Of a stretch of 62,492 bases of DNA, positions 1-14,100 are shown piece by piece; the stretch's first letter is position 1; each line of letters opens with the position of its first letter. Below the pieces are notes generated by a model. The model was given only the letters and a program-made list of their open reading frames with translations. It ran no database searches and had not been told where the DNA came from. The DNA comes from Leptolinea sp. UBA5203 (GTDB taxonomy: Bacteria; Chloroflexota; Anaerolineae; Anaerolineales; Anaerolineaceae). Position numbers and translations under genes: made by a program. The stretch is taken from positions 1 through 62,492 of the forward strand of contig DHVR01000027.1 in NCBI GenBank assembly GCA_002412765.1. The letters are read 5' to 3'.

Positions 1-2100
1 GCAGAATGAAGGTGTCCACTGCCGTACCGCCCTGTAAACGATCAAAATTATTAATCGTCAGATTGACTGCGCCAATAGTGTAGGTACTGTTGAGCCCGTT
101 CAGATGCCATTGAGCATTTTCATTCAATCCGAAGATCTGATCATTGAGATCCGTCAGAGAGGCAATCAGCCGATTGATATTGGCGAAGCCGCCCGGGATC
201 ATACTTGCGATCGTTCCGGAGAAGCCATCCGTTCCAGAGACACCTGTGAGGGTGACCGTGGAGGTGGTGGTGTAGGCCGAGAAGTCAATCCAATCCGCGC
301 CTGCGGCACCGTCAATCGTGCCGGTCAGGGTGGCTGCATTGGCAAAGACAAAGCTGTCATCGCCAGCACCGCCGTTCAGGATATAGCTGCGTGCACCCGT
401 GATAGTAAAGAGATCATTGGCCGTGCCGCCGTTGAGTACTTCCAAAGCCGAGAAAGCTATGCTTCGAGTGCCAAAGAAGTAGCGGTCTGTGCCGTCCAAT
501 TCAAAGGTGGCTTCCAGGTTCGCCCCATTCAGGGTGTCACTGGCACTGCTGCCGACGAGCACGTCCAAATTATCAAATCCGCCGCTGATGCCAGTGACTG
601 TCCCGGCAAAGCCTTTCACTGTGCCGGTTGCCGTCAGGGTGACGGTGATGGCGTTGGTGCGGGCGCTGGCATTCAGGCTGTCCAGACCGGCAGTCCCGCC
701 ATCAATCGTGCCGGTAAAAGCGCTGGCATTCGTCAGGGCGAAGGTATCGTTATTCGTACCGCCGATCAGGGTCTCAAAGGCCGAGAAGGTCAGGCTTTGT
801 GCACCGATGGTATAGGTATTGATGGTCGAGAACGTCCAGGTAGCCACCTGGTTCGCGCCGTACAAGCTATCCGTGACGCTGCCGCCAATCAGGGCATCCA
901 TACCGGCAAAGCCAACCGTCAAATTCGTGGCATCCGTTCCGCTAAAGCCATTCGCATCCGTTCCCGTCAGGGTTGCAGTGACAGAGGTGACATACCCGGT
1001 ATAGGTCAGGGTATTCAGGCCGCCGTCGCCGATCAGGGTTTCGATGTCGCTGAAGCTCAAAATTCGAGCGTCGGCGTCATATTGACCAGCATCCAAGGCG
1101 CTAAGCCGCCAGACGGAAGTGCTGTCAGTACCGGTCAGGCTGTCATTATAGAGTAAGGTGCCGATCAAAGCGTTTACATTCTCAAAGGTAATGCCGCTAT
1201 GAGTCTCGCTGCCATTGAATCCGTCCACTGCCCCGGTTCCGGTCAGATCGAAAGCCACTGCCTCGCCAAAACCGCTCAGATCCAGCGTGTCGCTGGCTGC
1301 ACCGCCAACCAGTCTATCCACGGCTTCGAATGTAAACCAGCCATTGACTGTTCCGTTTTGAGCGGTCGTGATCACAAAGGCATTGCTGACTGCCTCACCC
1401 ACCAGGGTGTTGAGGGCAGCGGTATTGCCGACATAATTTTCAATGCTGCTGAAGGACCCGTTCAAGCCGGTGATCGTTCCAGCTGCCAGGTTGATGGTTA
1501 CATCCGGCATGTAGGCTGAGGTATCCAGAATATCACTACCTTCGCCGCCATTGAGGGTGCCGGTAAAGATGGCTGTGCCAATAAAGGCGAAGGTATCCAC
1601 ACCCGTACCGCCCATCAATATTTCGTAGCTTACGAAGGTCAGAGTATTGCCGTTCACATAGGTATTGGTGGTAGCAAAGTTCCATTCAGAGTCGCTGTTC
1701 AAGCCGTATAACGTATCTCCAGTAATGGATCCAGTGATCAAGTCAATATTGGTAAATCCGCCACTGATGGTACTCTGGGTTCCGGCGAAACCGTCCGTGC
1801 CGGTACCGGTCAGGGTGACGTTCACCGCCGTGGTGTACGCCCGCCAATCCAGGTCATCCGTACCAGCCTGGCCGTCAATCAGCCCGCTCAGAATAACGCC
1901 GTTGGCAAAGATAAAGCTGTCATCGCCGGCATCACCGTACAGATTCGCTATCAGATTCGAATTGAGGTAGAAGTTATCATTGGCGCTGCCGCCGATGAAG
2001 GTTTCAATGGCATCCACGGTACTGGCCTGATTTACACCGTCCGTTACAACCACAGTACCGGATGTAAAGACGAAGTCTAGGTCTGTGGTCACATTACTGA
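1..2100 (-). repeat. C-terminal tandem modules of the giant protein (about 90-130 residues each)
   Basis: The translated protein repeats a pattern of the type N-x-x-A-x-W ... TY-x-x-G ... L-T-F-x-x-F-E-x-L-x-GG-x-x-x-DTF. The FE-L-GG-DTF anchor appears near nt 10-50, 409-460, 740-790, 1009-1055, 1283-1335, about 1400-1450 and 1586-1640. Spacing is about 270-400 nt. The copies are well diverged in DNA, so this is old duplication rather than recent expansion. Such modules are common in very large bacterial surface proteins; their structure and ligand are not known to me. Confidence 0.75.
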
Positions 2101-5100
2101 AGTTAAAGATATCCGAACCGGAAACGTCTATAACGGTATCCGTGCCGTACCCATCCAGGAAGACATAGGTGTCATTGCCGCTGGCGCCGTTCAAAATATT
2201 GTTGGCGCTGCTGCTGGTGATGACATCATTGCCTGAACCGGTGATGACATTTTCCATATTCGTGATGGTATCGCTGCCCAAACCAGTGGGCTGGCTGGTG
2301 GTCAAGCTCAAATTAATGGTCAGATCCACTGTGGCGTTGCTTTCATCCAGGGTATCCACGCCGCCGCGCCCGTCGATGACATCATTACCGCTGCCGCCGC
2401 GAATCACGTTGGCGTTGTCGTTGCCCAGCAAGGTGTCTGAGCCAAAGCCGCCGTAAACATCACTGATGTTGCTCACGCCGCTGGTGCCGGTGGCCGTGCC
2501 GGCCGCTAAATCGACATTAACACCGCTGTTGTAAGCGCTGTAATTCAGGCGGTTGATGCCCTGCTCGCCATTGATCTGCCCAGCTCCACCGTTCAAGCTA
2601 GCGCCGTCTTCGAAGATGAATTCATCATCGCGTTTACCACCGCGAATCCGTTCGATGGAATTGCCGGTAAAGGTCAGCGTGTTCAATCCGCCTGCTGTGG
2701 AGGTAGTCAAACCACCGGCAGCAAAAACGAACATCAAAGCGCTGTTCAATTCGGAGAAGTCCAGTGTATCCAGAATGCCATCCAAATCGGAGGCCACATC
2801 ATGACCCCAGGCATCCAGGAAGTGGAAGACATCGCTGCCCAGGCCGCCCAAGAGGGTATCGTCGCCTTCGGCGCCGTTCAAGCTGTCGTCCCCGGCGTTG
2901 CCATCCAGAATGTTATTCCAGATGTCGCCGATCAGGACATCAGCATAGATGGACCCAATCACATGCTCGATACTGGAGAGGGCGCCCATCAGACCGCCGA
3001 AGATGGCCGTGGCTGTACCGGCGGCAAGATTTACACTTACGCCGCTGGTGGTAAAGTCGGCATAGCTGAGGATATCAGTGCCGCCCTGGCCGTTGATCTT
3101 GCCGGGCACCAGGATACTGCCGATCAAGGCAAAAGTGTCATTGCCTGCGCCGCCCAGGTATTCCAATACCTGGTTGTTAGTGGCTACAAACCTAAATAGA
3201 TCGGCTAATCCACCGCCACTGACATGCTCAAATTGTGAGAAGGTCAGTGGGGTAGACAGAGCCATGTAATCATTGATGATGGCATTGATGGTAAAGGTTG
3301 CTGCTGCGTCCATGCCGGTTATGCGGTCGGCATTTGAAGCAGAACCGATAATCGTACTGATATTGTCAAACAAGGTACCCAAAACTCGTTCCTCACCAGC
3401 GAAGCCGCTGAGCGTGCCCAGACTGATCAAGAGCACATCCCGTGCTAGGCTGTCCGTACTGAAGTTGAGGGTGTTAGAGCCGGCGCTGCCGTCGACAGTG
3501 CCGCTGACGTAGCCACTCGGACCAAAATTGAACAGGTCATCGCCTTCACCTCCAGTCAGGTTTTCAATGGCATTGCCCGTGTAATTCACCTGATTGGTGC
3601 CATCGGTGACATGCAAACCAGTTGATCCGAGGTTGAAGATCAGACCTTGCGTTACGGTAGTGAAGTCCAGGGTGTCATCGCCTTCGTTGGCAGCTTCAAT
3701 AACCACGTCCGTGCCCCAGGCATCGCCAAAGATGTAGGTGTCATTGCCCAGACCGCCAGCCATGGTATCATCACCGCCATTGCCGGAGATCACGTTGTCG
3801 CCCGAGTCGCCGGTCAGCACATCGTTGGCGCTGCCGCCGGTCAGGTTTTCGATCGCCACCAGACGTCCGGCAGCCATCGCGCCGATCACATCCGATTGGC
3901 CTGTGGCCAGGTTGATAGAAACAGCTGTGATATAAGCACTGAAGTCCAATTCGTCAATACCGCCCTGCCCATCCACCGAAGATTGGAATCCGGGATGAAC
4001 TGAACCGCTCAGATCGCCCAGGCTGACTCCATTGGTAAAGACAAAGGTGTCATTGCCGGCGCCGGCATGCAGTTCAAAGACCTGATTCTGAAGAATATTA
4101 AAGGTATCCGTTTCCATGCCGGCCAGGATGCGTTCGATGTTCATGAACTCAATCGCCCAGGCCTCAACCAGTGCGGTATAGGTGTTGGTATCCTCAGCAG
4201 TCAGTTGCACGGCTGCCGCATTCGGAGCAAATTGTGGGTCGGAATCCTGAGTGCGTCCGTCCAGATCAAACTGGCTGTTCTGGTTGAGGGTGCTCAGGGA
4301 ATCGATGCCTAAACCGCCGTAAAGATACTCAAACTGGCGGGAAGTAAAGCTGACATGGTTGGCGGCATTGTCGTCATCCACAACGGTGTCGATCAGGCCG
4401 TCATCATCCAGGGTAAAGGTGATATCTGCCAAGACCGGAGTGGATACAAAGGTGATCGTATCGCCGCCGTAAGAGTAGAAGAAGTTGCTGTGATTGCCAT
4501 CATAGCTGTAGAAGTTAAGCGTATCGCTGCCTTCGCCGGCATTTTCAATCAGGGTATCGCTGCCCCAGTTATCCAGGAATAGATAGTAATCATCGCCCAA
4601 CCCGCCGGTCAGGGTGTCATCCCCAGGACCGCCGTTGAGTTGATTGCTGTTGGCATCACCGGTCAGGCTGTCGTTGGCATGACCGCCGGTGACATTTTCG
4701 ATCCCGGTCAGATAACTCAGACCGGTGGCCGTATTGGTGGAAAGATCAACCGTGACAGGTGTGGTGTACTCAGTGTAATTGATCAGGTCAGCCGTTGAAC
4801 CGCCGGCATTGATGGTGCCCAATACGCCGGTGGTAGGATCATTCATTGCCAATCCGGCACCCTCGCCGAAGTGGAAGGAATCATTATCGGGTCCGCCAAT
4901 CAGATGTTCAATCATGTTACCGTCGTGGCGCAGACTGTTGGCTGTGTTGGTGGTCGGATCAATGTTGCCGATGGTTACGGTCACATAAGTGGTGGCAATG
5001 TAAAAGCGTAGTTTTTCGTTGCTACCCACACCGCTGAAGTCAAGCGTATCGTTGCCGGAAGGATCGGTGATGCTGTCGATCTGGCCCCAATGAGGCGAGA

Positions 5101-8100
5101 AGACCCACAGATCATCATCCGTTCCACCATTCATGGTCAACATTACAGCAGCAGGAGAACCATTGGAGAGCAGGTAGAAGGTGTCATTATCGGCATTGCC
5201 GTGAAGGCTCATAGTGCCAGTGGATGTTCCTGCCAGCCTGAGATTATACACATCATCGCCGGCGTTGCCGTAAGCATTTACCGTGTCAATAGTGTTGTAT
5301 AAGTTGAATACATCAGCACCACCATCCCCATTCAAGGTCAAGGTGCTGTCTAAATCTGTTGTGCGGTACAGGTTGAAGGTATCCGCGCCGTCGCCGGTGT
5401 GTGCGGTGGTTAAGACACCGGTAGCGATGGTGTAAAGATTGATGGTGTCATCATCAAAATACGTATTCAGATAAGCCTGCGTTCCCGCCAGGAAGGTGCC
5501 GCTCAAATTGACAACCGCGCCGCGGCCAGGATCGCTGTCACTGGTGGGTTGGGCATTCAGGGCTACGTCCAGGGTGTTCATCGCCCAATCTGCACGCAGT
5601 TCAATGTAGGTGCCGGATATGATGGTGGCACCGGCGTCAATATTCAGGTCATCCCCGGCAACCAGCAGGACAAACGAGGTGTCCGATTGAATCAGGAAAC
5701 CCGCCGGGACAGTAATATCATCCGAAACTTCAAGACCACCAACGATATCATCATCATCGCGTGCCCAGAGCACAATTTCGCCGGTATGGCTGATCATGTT
5801 GGTATTGACGATAATGGGACTGCCGGCCACAATGTAAACCGGTCCGTTGCCTTCCACGCCGTTCACGTCACCGGTGATGCCGCCAGTGGTGAGCTCGCCA
5901 TTATTGATCAACCAGACACCGCCGGTAGTGGCTGTACCTTCCAGGTTGCCAATGCGTGAGGTGATGTAATTATTTGCCTGACCAATATGGTTGGCTGCAA
6001 AGAGCTTGGTGCTGCCGCCAACGATATTTTCAGTAACGCCGTTGCCATTGAAAATACTGCCAACCGGATTCGTGATGTACGCGATTCGGTCAGCGCCAAC
6101 TTCTACAGTATTAAGATATAAATTATTGGAACGTTCAATCAGATAAGTGTTGAGCAGATTGCCGCTGGTAGAAGTCAAGGTACCATAAGCTGCATAATGC
6201 GTATCAATATCCAGGGCATTGAGTGAAGTACCGATACCGCCCAGCGCTGCGGTGAGGGTAATGCTATTACCAATCACATCCGCAAGGATCCACATGCCGC
6301 CGCCGCTGTTGGTCGCATCTAGTTTGGAAGCTGCATTATAAGGATTTGCAGCGTCAAGCGCATCAAAGATTGAATTAGCAGACATCAAATCGACATTGCC
6401 CTCAAAGGACATCACCACCCGCACACCCATATCGCCGTCAACATCAGCAAGATAGATATTATGCAAGGCATAGGCAGTCAGGTAGCCATTCTCGGGATTC
6501 AGCGTTGTATAGCCAGTGCGAACCTCGAGATAGTCCCCGATCTCGCCAATATTATTGCCAGCGGTCAAATAAACTTTGCGTGCCAATATATTGGTAAAGT
6601 CATTATTCAGCGCGTCCACAATCGAGCCATCTGCTTTCAAATAGATAAAGCCTGTCTTGGAGAATACATTGGCGATACGCAGGTCACCAGCAGTACCACC
6701 CGGTAATGCTGCATAGCTGCTGTTGGGTTGGCAGCCATACGATGCACCCGGATCACATTCATAAATGTACACATTCCCAAAGGCACGGGCAATGATGCTG
6801 CCGGTATTCGTCAGGTCGGTGTATATGGGGAGTGCTTCAGTGCCGATGACCCCATCCCCAGCTTCCAGAATGACCTGACCGGCTGTGAGAACATTGGCGT
6901 CGTCATTGGTTGAACCATTGACGATGTTATTCTGACTCTTGATACGGATATTTCCATTAGTACTTACCTGGTCAATCGTCAGATCGTAAGGCTCCATACC
7001 GGAACCCAGGAAAACATAACCTGTCGCGGTGACATTGATGGTACCTGGAACGTCAAAATTAATATCATCACGCTGCAGGATCATGATAGAAACTACGTCA
7101 GCAGCATTTACCGTGGGGTCCAGAACCACACCCGACAAGGTTACATTTTGACGGTATTCTGTGTTAAAGGAGATTCCACTAAAAACGAGCGTAGATCCGC
7201 TTATTCCTGTAATTCGGTAATAGGTTCCGTCTTCGGTGGCGTTGCTGCTGGTGCCCATGATTTGGACATAATCGCCAACTGCAAATCCAGCCGCTAACCA
7301 ATTGCTGCCATCCAGACGAACCAGGGAAGAACCGGAAGCATTAAAATTGACCAGAGTAGTCAGAGGATTGACAGAAAGGAAGAGCAGGTCAATACGTTCT
7401 GCGGATGCCAAGGCAACCCGTTCCTCATTCGTGAAGGTCACAGAATCACCGCTTACATCAATCAACATGTAATCTTCTTCAACGCTGCCTACATTGACGG
7501 ATGCAAGGATGGTAACATTTGCCGCAACAATATTCGGATCTTCAATGCTTACCTGGGTATCACTGACGGTTTTGAGTAAGTTCGCACTAAGCAAATTAAG
7601 CAGCTCATCTTCCGTCCACACTTTGATACTGCCGGTGATGGCATCGGTTTCAGTTGAGCTCAGGGTATATACATACGTGGCAATGTAAGTAGGAGTCAGA
7701 GCGCCGTAGATAGAATCCATATCCTCGTATTGTTCCTGGCGGGCATTCCGCAAGGTATTCAGAGCATTCAAAACGAAGCTGTCTAATTCAGCACCGCTCA
7801 GGCCTTCTTCTTCACCCAATTCTTTGTAATAGTCGCTCAGATAGGTTTCTTCCACGGTGGTAAAGGTGACATTTCCACCACCATCCAGTGAATTGCGATA
7901 TTTCCAATAGGTATGGTATTCCTGAGTTTTTACTGCTGCATAAGAAGCCAGTGTATTGGTAATTTTGTCCAGGGCACCCGTAGATGCCGTCAACTGCAGT
8001 TCTGTCCAAACGCCATTGAGGAGTTCTTCATAAGTACGCTCATCCACAATCGCGAAGGTGTTGGCATCCACCAGGCTTCCATCCAGGATTGAAATCCAGG

Positions 8101-11100
8101 CATTCCCCATGGTGGATAATTTTTCCAATTGCAGATCGCCGAATTTTTCCTGGACGAAGACATCCTTGGTTGCTGTGATATTCACTTTGACATTGCGAGT
8201 GCTGGCATTGGAACCCACCGGTAGAAAAGCGGAATCCAGTACCAAAGGATTCGTTGTACTGTTCCCAATCCCATCGTCAGCAACCAGGGTAATGCTGCCA
8301 CCCTGGATCAAACCCTCGTGATAAGTCAACCCGCCATTCTGACGTGCCACATAAATCGCACCTGCAGAAGTAACAACCACCTTGGCGCCGGACTCAGAGG
8401 TGATGGAATTGACATACAGGTCCCCGGATACCTGGCTAACATAAATTGCGCCATTCTTTGAATTAATGGTCAGCCCCGGGTATAAATTGACAGGCAACCA
8501 CAAAGCAGTATTACTGTAGTTTTGACTGGACAAATTGACACTACCCGGATTTCCTACATAAATGTAATATACGTCTCCAACCTGGACGACATCCTGCTCA
8601 CTGGTAAAGACCTTCACCCATAAGGTCGTGTTATTGTAATTCGTGTTGGACAAATTCAAGATGCTCTTATACCCTACGTAGCGATACACCGCACCAGGGG
8701 TTCCCAAACTGGTATTGTAATTATCCGCTAAGCGAACCAGACTATCCGTGATAACTTCAATGGATCCATCCGTAGAATCATAATTGTAATCCGGTGTATT
8801 GAGCTGTTGGAGGCCATCCAGTGAAGTGAAATCATATGCGATACCATTCAACATCACAGCCAAAGGAGCTGCTGCTGTACCAATGCCGGTTCCTGCATTG
8901 ATGAATAGTTGTCTGGCAATAATCACGGCATCTTCTCGAGTGACCACTTTGCCTTTGGTTGAAATGGAAGTGGTACCGGTCGGGTTCATCAGTGAACCAA
9001 TCAGGTAGACTGATCCATTGCCGGTTGAATTAATGATAATTGAGCCTTCTCGATTCCCTACGAAATTAATATTGATGTCATAGTCTGCGTTCATGGTATG
9101 GGTATAATAGAACATCTGACCCTGGGTCTGTCTGTATTCTGCCCAATAGACATGGCTCAGATACCAGGTCCAGTAATCCCCATGAGCCGTACGTTTTACG
9201 CCCGTATCGCTGACAACTTCCATCCTGTAGCTAAAAACATAGGGTCTGGTTTCACCTGGATCATAATAATAGTAGGGTCCTGAACCCAGATAAGTTGGTT
9301 TGCCGACCACTTCCACAGAATCCCACTCGAAGTCTTCATCCTGAAACACATCTGGAATAGCTCCTAACCAACTGCCAGATTGAACATATTCATAGTAGGT
9401 TACATTTTTGAGTAATACGGTCGTCCAGCCATACCGCCAGCCAGCAGCCGGCTTGTAAGCTGATGTGTATGAATCCAACAAAATAGAGATTTCACTGGAA
9501 CCTGACCCGCCATTGGTTGTAATGACCGTACCGCTTTCGGTCCATTGATAAATCGTCACATATGGATCCGTGCCTTTAGTTGCCATCTCACCGCTGGCAA
9601 CATCAGGATTTCCTTTAGCCAGATCAACAAGGATCAATGTACCCTGGCCACTTTGTGAAATATCAATTCGTTTCAAAGCCAGGTCAAAGTTTGTCGAATT
9701 ATTGATCGTAATGGTGGGATAGCCACCAAGCACCCGGATTTCGCCATAGCCGGTATTGAGCACCTTGCCAATCAATTCAATGTAACCACCGCTGGTTTTC
9801 ATCTCCTCCACAAGGAATTGCCGGGTTGAAGTATTAAAGTAAACCCGGAATCCTTTGTAGTTGGAAGAAGTATTATTCAAATAGATCAATCCACTTTGAC
9901 CTTGCGACATCTTGACCATGGCTTCCCATACAGCATTTTGATCAATCGTAAGTTCAAATGAATCTTCACCACTCTGAATAATTCCATTCACATTAATATA
10001 TTCAGCACCGATATGGATGCGATCCGCAAACAACATGGATGTGGGAACTATCGTTATAACCGTACCGTAGACTGGACTGCCACTATACACGCCATTTCCG
10101 GTGTAAGCGCCCAACATACTTGCCATCTCACCACCAACAGAATACGTGGAAAGACCGTCGATATAAACATCGCCACCAGCAACAATGGTGATATTCTTGG
10201 CTCGAATATTGTTGTAGATCAGGATATCGCCATCGCCATTGGGATTCGTCATCAGGGAAACATTGCCACCATCATTATAAATTCCCCCGCCCCCTGCTGC
10301 GGCTGATAAGATTGTGATCCCCGGCCATTGGTAAGTACCATCGCCAGCAGGAAGTGTGTTGATATCCAATGTATTGCTAATCGTGACAAAGGGTTCATTA
10401 TTCGTTGGATCAGGCAGAGGAGAAAAACTCGCAGTCGCTGCAGTGACATGAGAATCCACGCCAGCGTAGTTGAATCGATTATCTTCTTCTGCATTCTCTG
10501 CATTTTCTTCATTGATCGCAGTATTCCCTGTTACCAATTCTCCATTGAGGTAGACCCCGCCATTGGAATTTGAAATGTTGATTCCCATGATCTCCAGGAA
10601 TGCGGGTGTTTGATTAAGAATAATGACCGAAGCATCACTTGGCGCAATGAATTGACCATTTCCACCTAATTGATCTGTTCGAATATCCACTCTGCCTGCC
10701 TCAACCCAAATCGGGTTAACGGTAATGGCAAGAATTTCAACCGTTGAATATTCCGTTTGTCCGGTTTCAGGATTGCTATAGGTGGAGGTATAACCGGAGG
10801 CTACCAGTTCGGCTTCTATTCGGTTAACTTCGTTTTGATAGAATGTTTTCAATGTATTGTTGGTATGACCGTAGGTTGCCAACATATACTTAGCACTCTT
10901 CAAGGACTGAATTAATGCACTTTCCAGTTCTTTAAGGGAAACCGTATAGGTAACCCCGTCCGAAGCTGTTGCAGTAATGGTCCCAGCTAAGGCATTCCAG
11001 CCTGTGATCGTCAGGGATTGATTTCGATTGAAGCCTGTTTCAACGGTTCCATTGACTGTAACCCAACCATGGGACTCAGATAAGGAATGGCCATTATACT

Positions 11101-14100
11101 GTTCTTCACCGCCCCCGCCTAACAAATTATTAATGGCATCGCCTGCTGCACTAACCCAGCTCACAGCCTTGGCAACGGCAATCGTATCAATTACACCCAT
11201 CCGCTCAGTATACAAATTGATTTGGCGGCTGCTTTGTAAATAGGCTCCGCTATTGATTGTAATGCTGTTATCCACAACAAAGAAAGCATAGGCGTCAATA
11301 TCGTCAATCGGAATTGCAGATCCGGCAAAACCATCCCAGCGCGCCTCAATGTAATAAGGATCAGCGGAGATGACCATATCCGACTCGCCGCCGCGACCAG
11401 CCAACAAATATAAATCACCAGCGGAAAATAGCCTAGCATTCGTGCCAACAATGACTGAATTGACCGGGTAAATTTGAACCCGGGTTTCGCCTACAGATAC
11501 CGTTCCAGCACCGTAGGTTTCCACAATGGCTTTGCCAACTAAATTGGCTTCTCCACGAGCAGAGAGGATCATCTTGCCAGTAGTCGTCAAGTGGGCATTG
11601 GACCCCACGGTAATCCTGGAAATGTCGGTATCTACATTGATGGTAATATCTGCGCCAGCACCAGAGAGTGCTCCGCCAGTCGTAAATACGGCTTTAACAT
11701 CCGCATTGATAATATTGAGGGCACTCAGGGTAAAGGTCTCCTCATTACTAATCAGGTCATCCACTTCCAGAGAGGCATAATCGCTGATGTTCACCAATGT
11801 GGTCAAATTAATATCCGAATAGCTGTTTACACCAGCCGCACTAACCACACCACCGGTTGTACCCTTGGTTTCTTCGACAAGATCGACACGATTGGTCGCA
11901 GAAACCTTAATGGATTTCGCCAGAATGGAAGCATGATGCTGCACTTCTGCGGTCACATTGGAAGTGATCGTATTTCGAGTTTCTGCACCCGCACCCGAGA
12001 GAACGCCGCCGGAAACAGCCTTGACCTTGGTATCCGCATCCAAACGATGTTCAGCAATGAGCTTGAATTCCCCACTGCCTGTGTGGGTCAAGTCAATTTG
12101 GCTGGAATTTCCTACATAGGCACTGACATTACTGGTATCCGAGGTTTTCGCTACTGTTGCTGCAACACCTACAACACCACCAGCACCCGAGGTGGCTTCA
12201 GCATAGTTTTTATCATCACCGGTAGCCGTTATATTTAGGGCCCCTGCGTCCATACTGCCGTTATTTCCAATGTACGCCTGAACCGTTGTATTGGTGATTG
12301 CTTTCGCAGAGGCAACCCCAACCGCAATGATCGCACCTACGGCATTACTGGCTTTGGCTTCTTGATCCGTCTTGGCATAGGCAACAATTGTGACCACACC
12401 AGGCGTTTGGACGTTAAACGAATTTCCAATATAACCTTTTACAGTGCTCTTATTGACTGCATTACTTACACTCGCATTGATACCCACCAATGCGCCGGCT
12501 GCACCGGTAGCATGGGCATAAGCCGAATGTTCGCCCTCGCGAGGCTCCTCATAGGCACCGACCAAAATATTTCCACCAGTGTCAACCAGAAGTTGAACAG
12601 AAAGATTGTTTACTGTTTCTGCTTGCAGCATTACACTGGTATTGAGGTATAGGTTTAATCCATCCGCTGAGATGCCGGAGATGAGATAAGTTCCGTTATT
12701 CTTCGTTGAACCAGAGACAACTATGGTATCCCCTGCACTGAACCCATCATCCCTCCAGGATCCACTGGAACGCCGCAGGGCATCCGGCAGATAGGTATAT
12801 TGTTTCACGGTGAGAATGGAAGAAGTTGTCGCACTGCTGCCAAATGAAGCAAACGCATCATGGGTATTCAAAATCATAATTTTTGCGTTTGTTTCATCAA
12901 TATCACTGGCATAGAAGTTGTATTTTGTCCCATTGTCATTAATTTGAATTAGACTGGAACCACTGAATCCAAGGGATGCCCAGGTCAGGGATATATCGGT
13001 ATTGGTGATAGTGATGGTATCGTAGACAATGATAGGCTCTGTGCCACTATTATCAATTGAACCCGGGGTGAATGCCAAACCAATGCCAGTCGGTAATTCA
13101 GCCACAACGATGGAAACGTTAACATTATCCACAAAAGTAATGGAAGTTGTGCCATTCAAATGGGTTCCGCCAATCAAAGTTACAGAATCTGCAATATAGC
13201 CGTTAATGGTCGGACTGGATTCAGCATAGGCTTCAGAGACACCCACAGTCAGCCCACCAGCATCCACACCCAAGGCATAGGCATAACTATAAGGCTGCCC
13301 AATGGCCTTCACTGTCAATGAGCCGGTAAAGATGATGGTATGGTTGGCGCGGATATCCGCGGTAGTGCTGGATTTTGCGTACGCTTTGGAGCTTGAGCCG
13401 CCACCGCTGATTACACCGCCGGTACCGGAAGTGGTAGTCGCTTTGGCATTGTCAATTGTTTTTGCGAAAACCGTCAAATTAACAGCCGCAGGGGAATACG
13501 TATTGCGGGTAATGTCACTATCCAAATAGGCTTCGACCGTTCCCTCAGAAGTTGCCCGGGAAATAATCACCCCGACACCCACGATACTGACTGAAATACC
13601 AAAACCTTCGGCAAAAGATTTGTTATAAGCCAGAGCCTGGATGGTGATATCCCCATCGGCATTCATGTCAGCAGAAGACAGGCTGTAGGCTTTCAGGGTT
13701 GGGGTCGTCTTCGCGATCGAAACCGCACCGTTGACACTGATGGCGCCGCCGCCGGAAGCATTGGCATAGGATTGAGTACCCGTTTCCACCAGGGATTGAT
13801 CCGCTTTCACATTCTGCCGTCCGGAAATGGTCAGGTTTCGGCCCGCATTGATCGTGCCTGCTTTTACGGCCACGTCTATGGTTGGGCTGGAGACTGCCAC
13901 ACCGACTGTCGCCGCCAGGTTCACATATAAACTGACCGAAACACCAATGCCGCTGGCTTTGGCGTCGGTATCAAATTGGGCAGCCATATCAAAATCGTTG
14001 CTGGCATTAATAACTGTGCTGGTTCCTTCAATATAAGTCTTAATGTTGGGTGACTGTTTGGTCACAGCAACATTAACCATTAAGCCATAAATGGCTGCGT

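Noticed and set aside
104..1156. Long plus-strand open frame opposite the giant gene
   Set aside because: It is antisense to a continuous repeat-coding frame with consistent protein motifs. Its own translation shows no family, and no ribosome site precedes it.
11591..12238. 215-codon plus-strand frame
   Set aside because: It is the complement of the giant protein's repeats, with no start signal and no recognisable domain.
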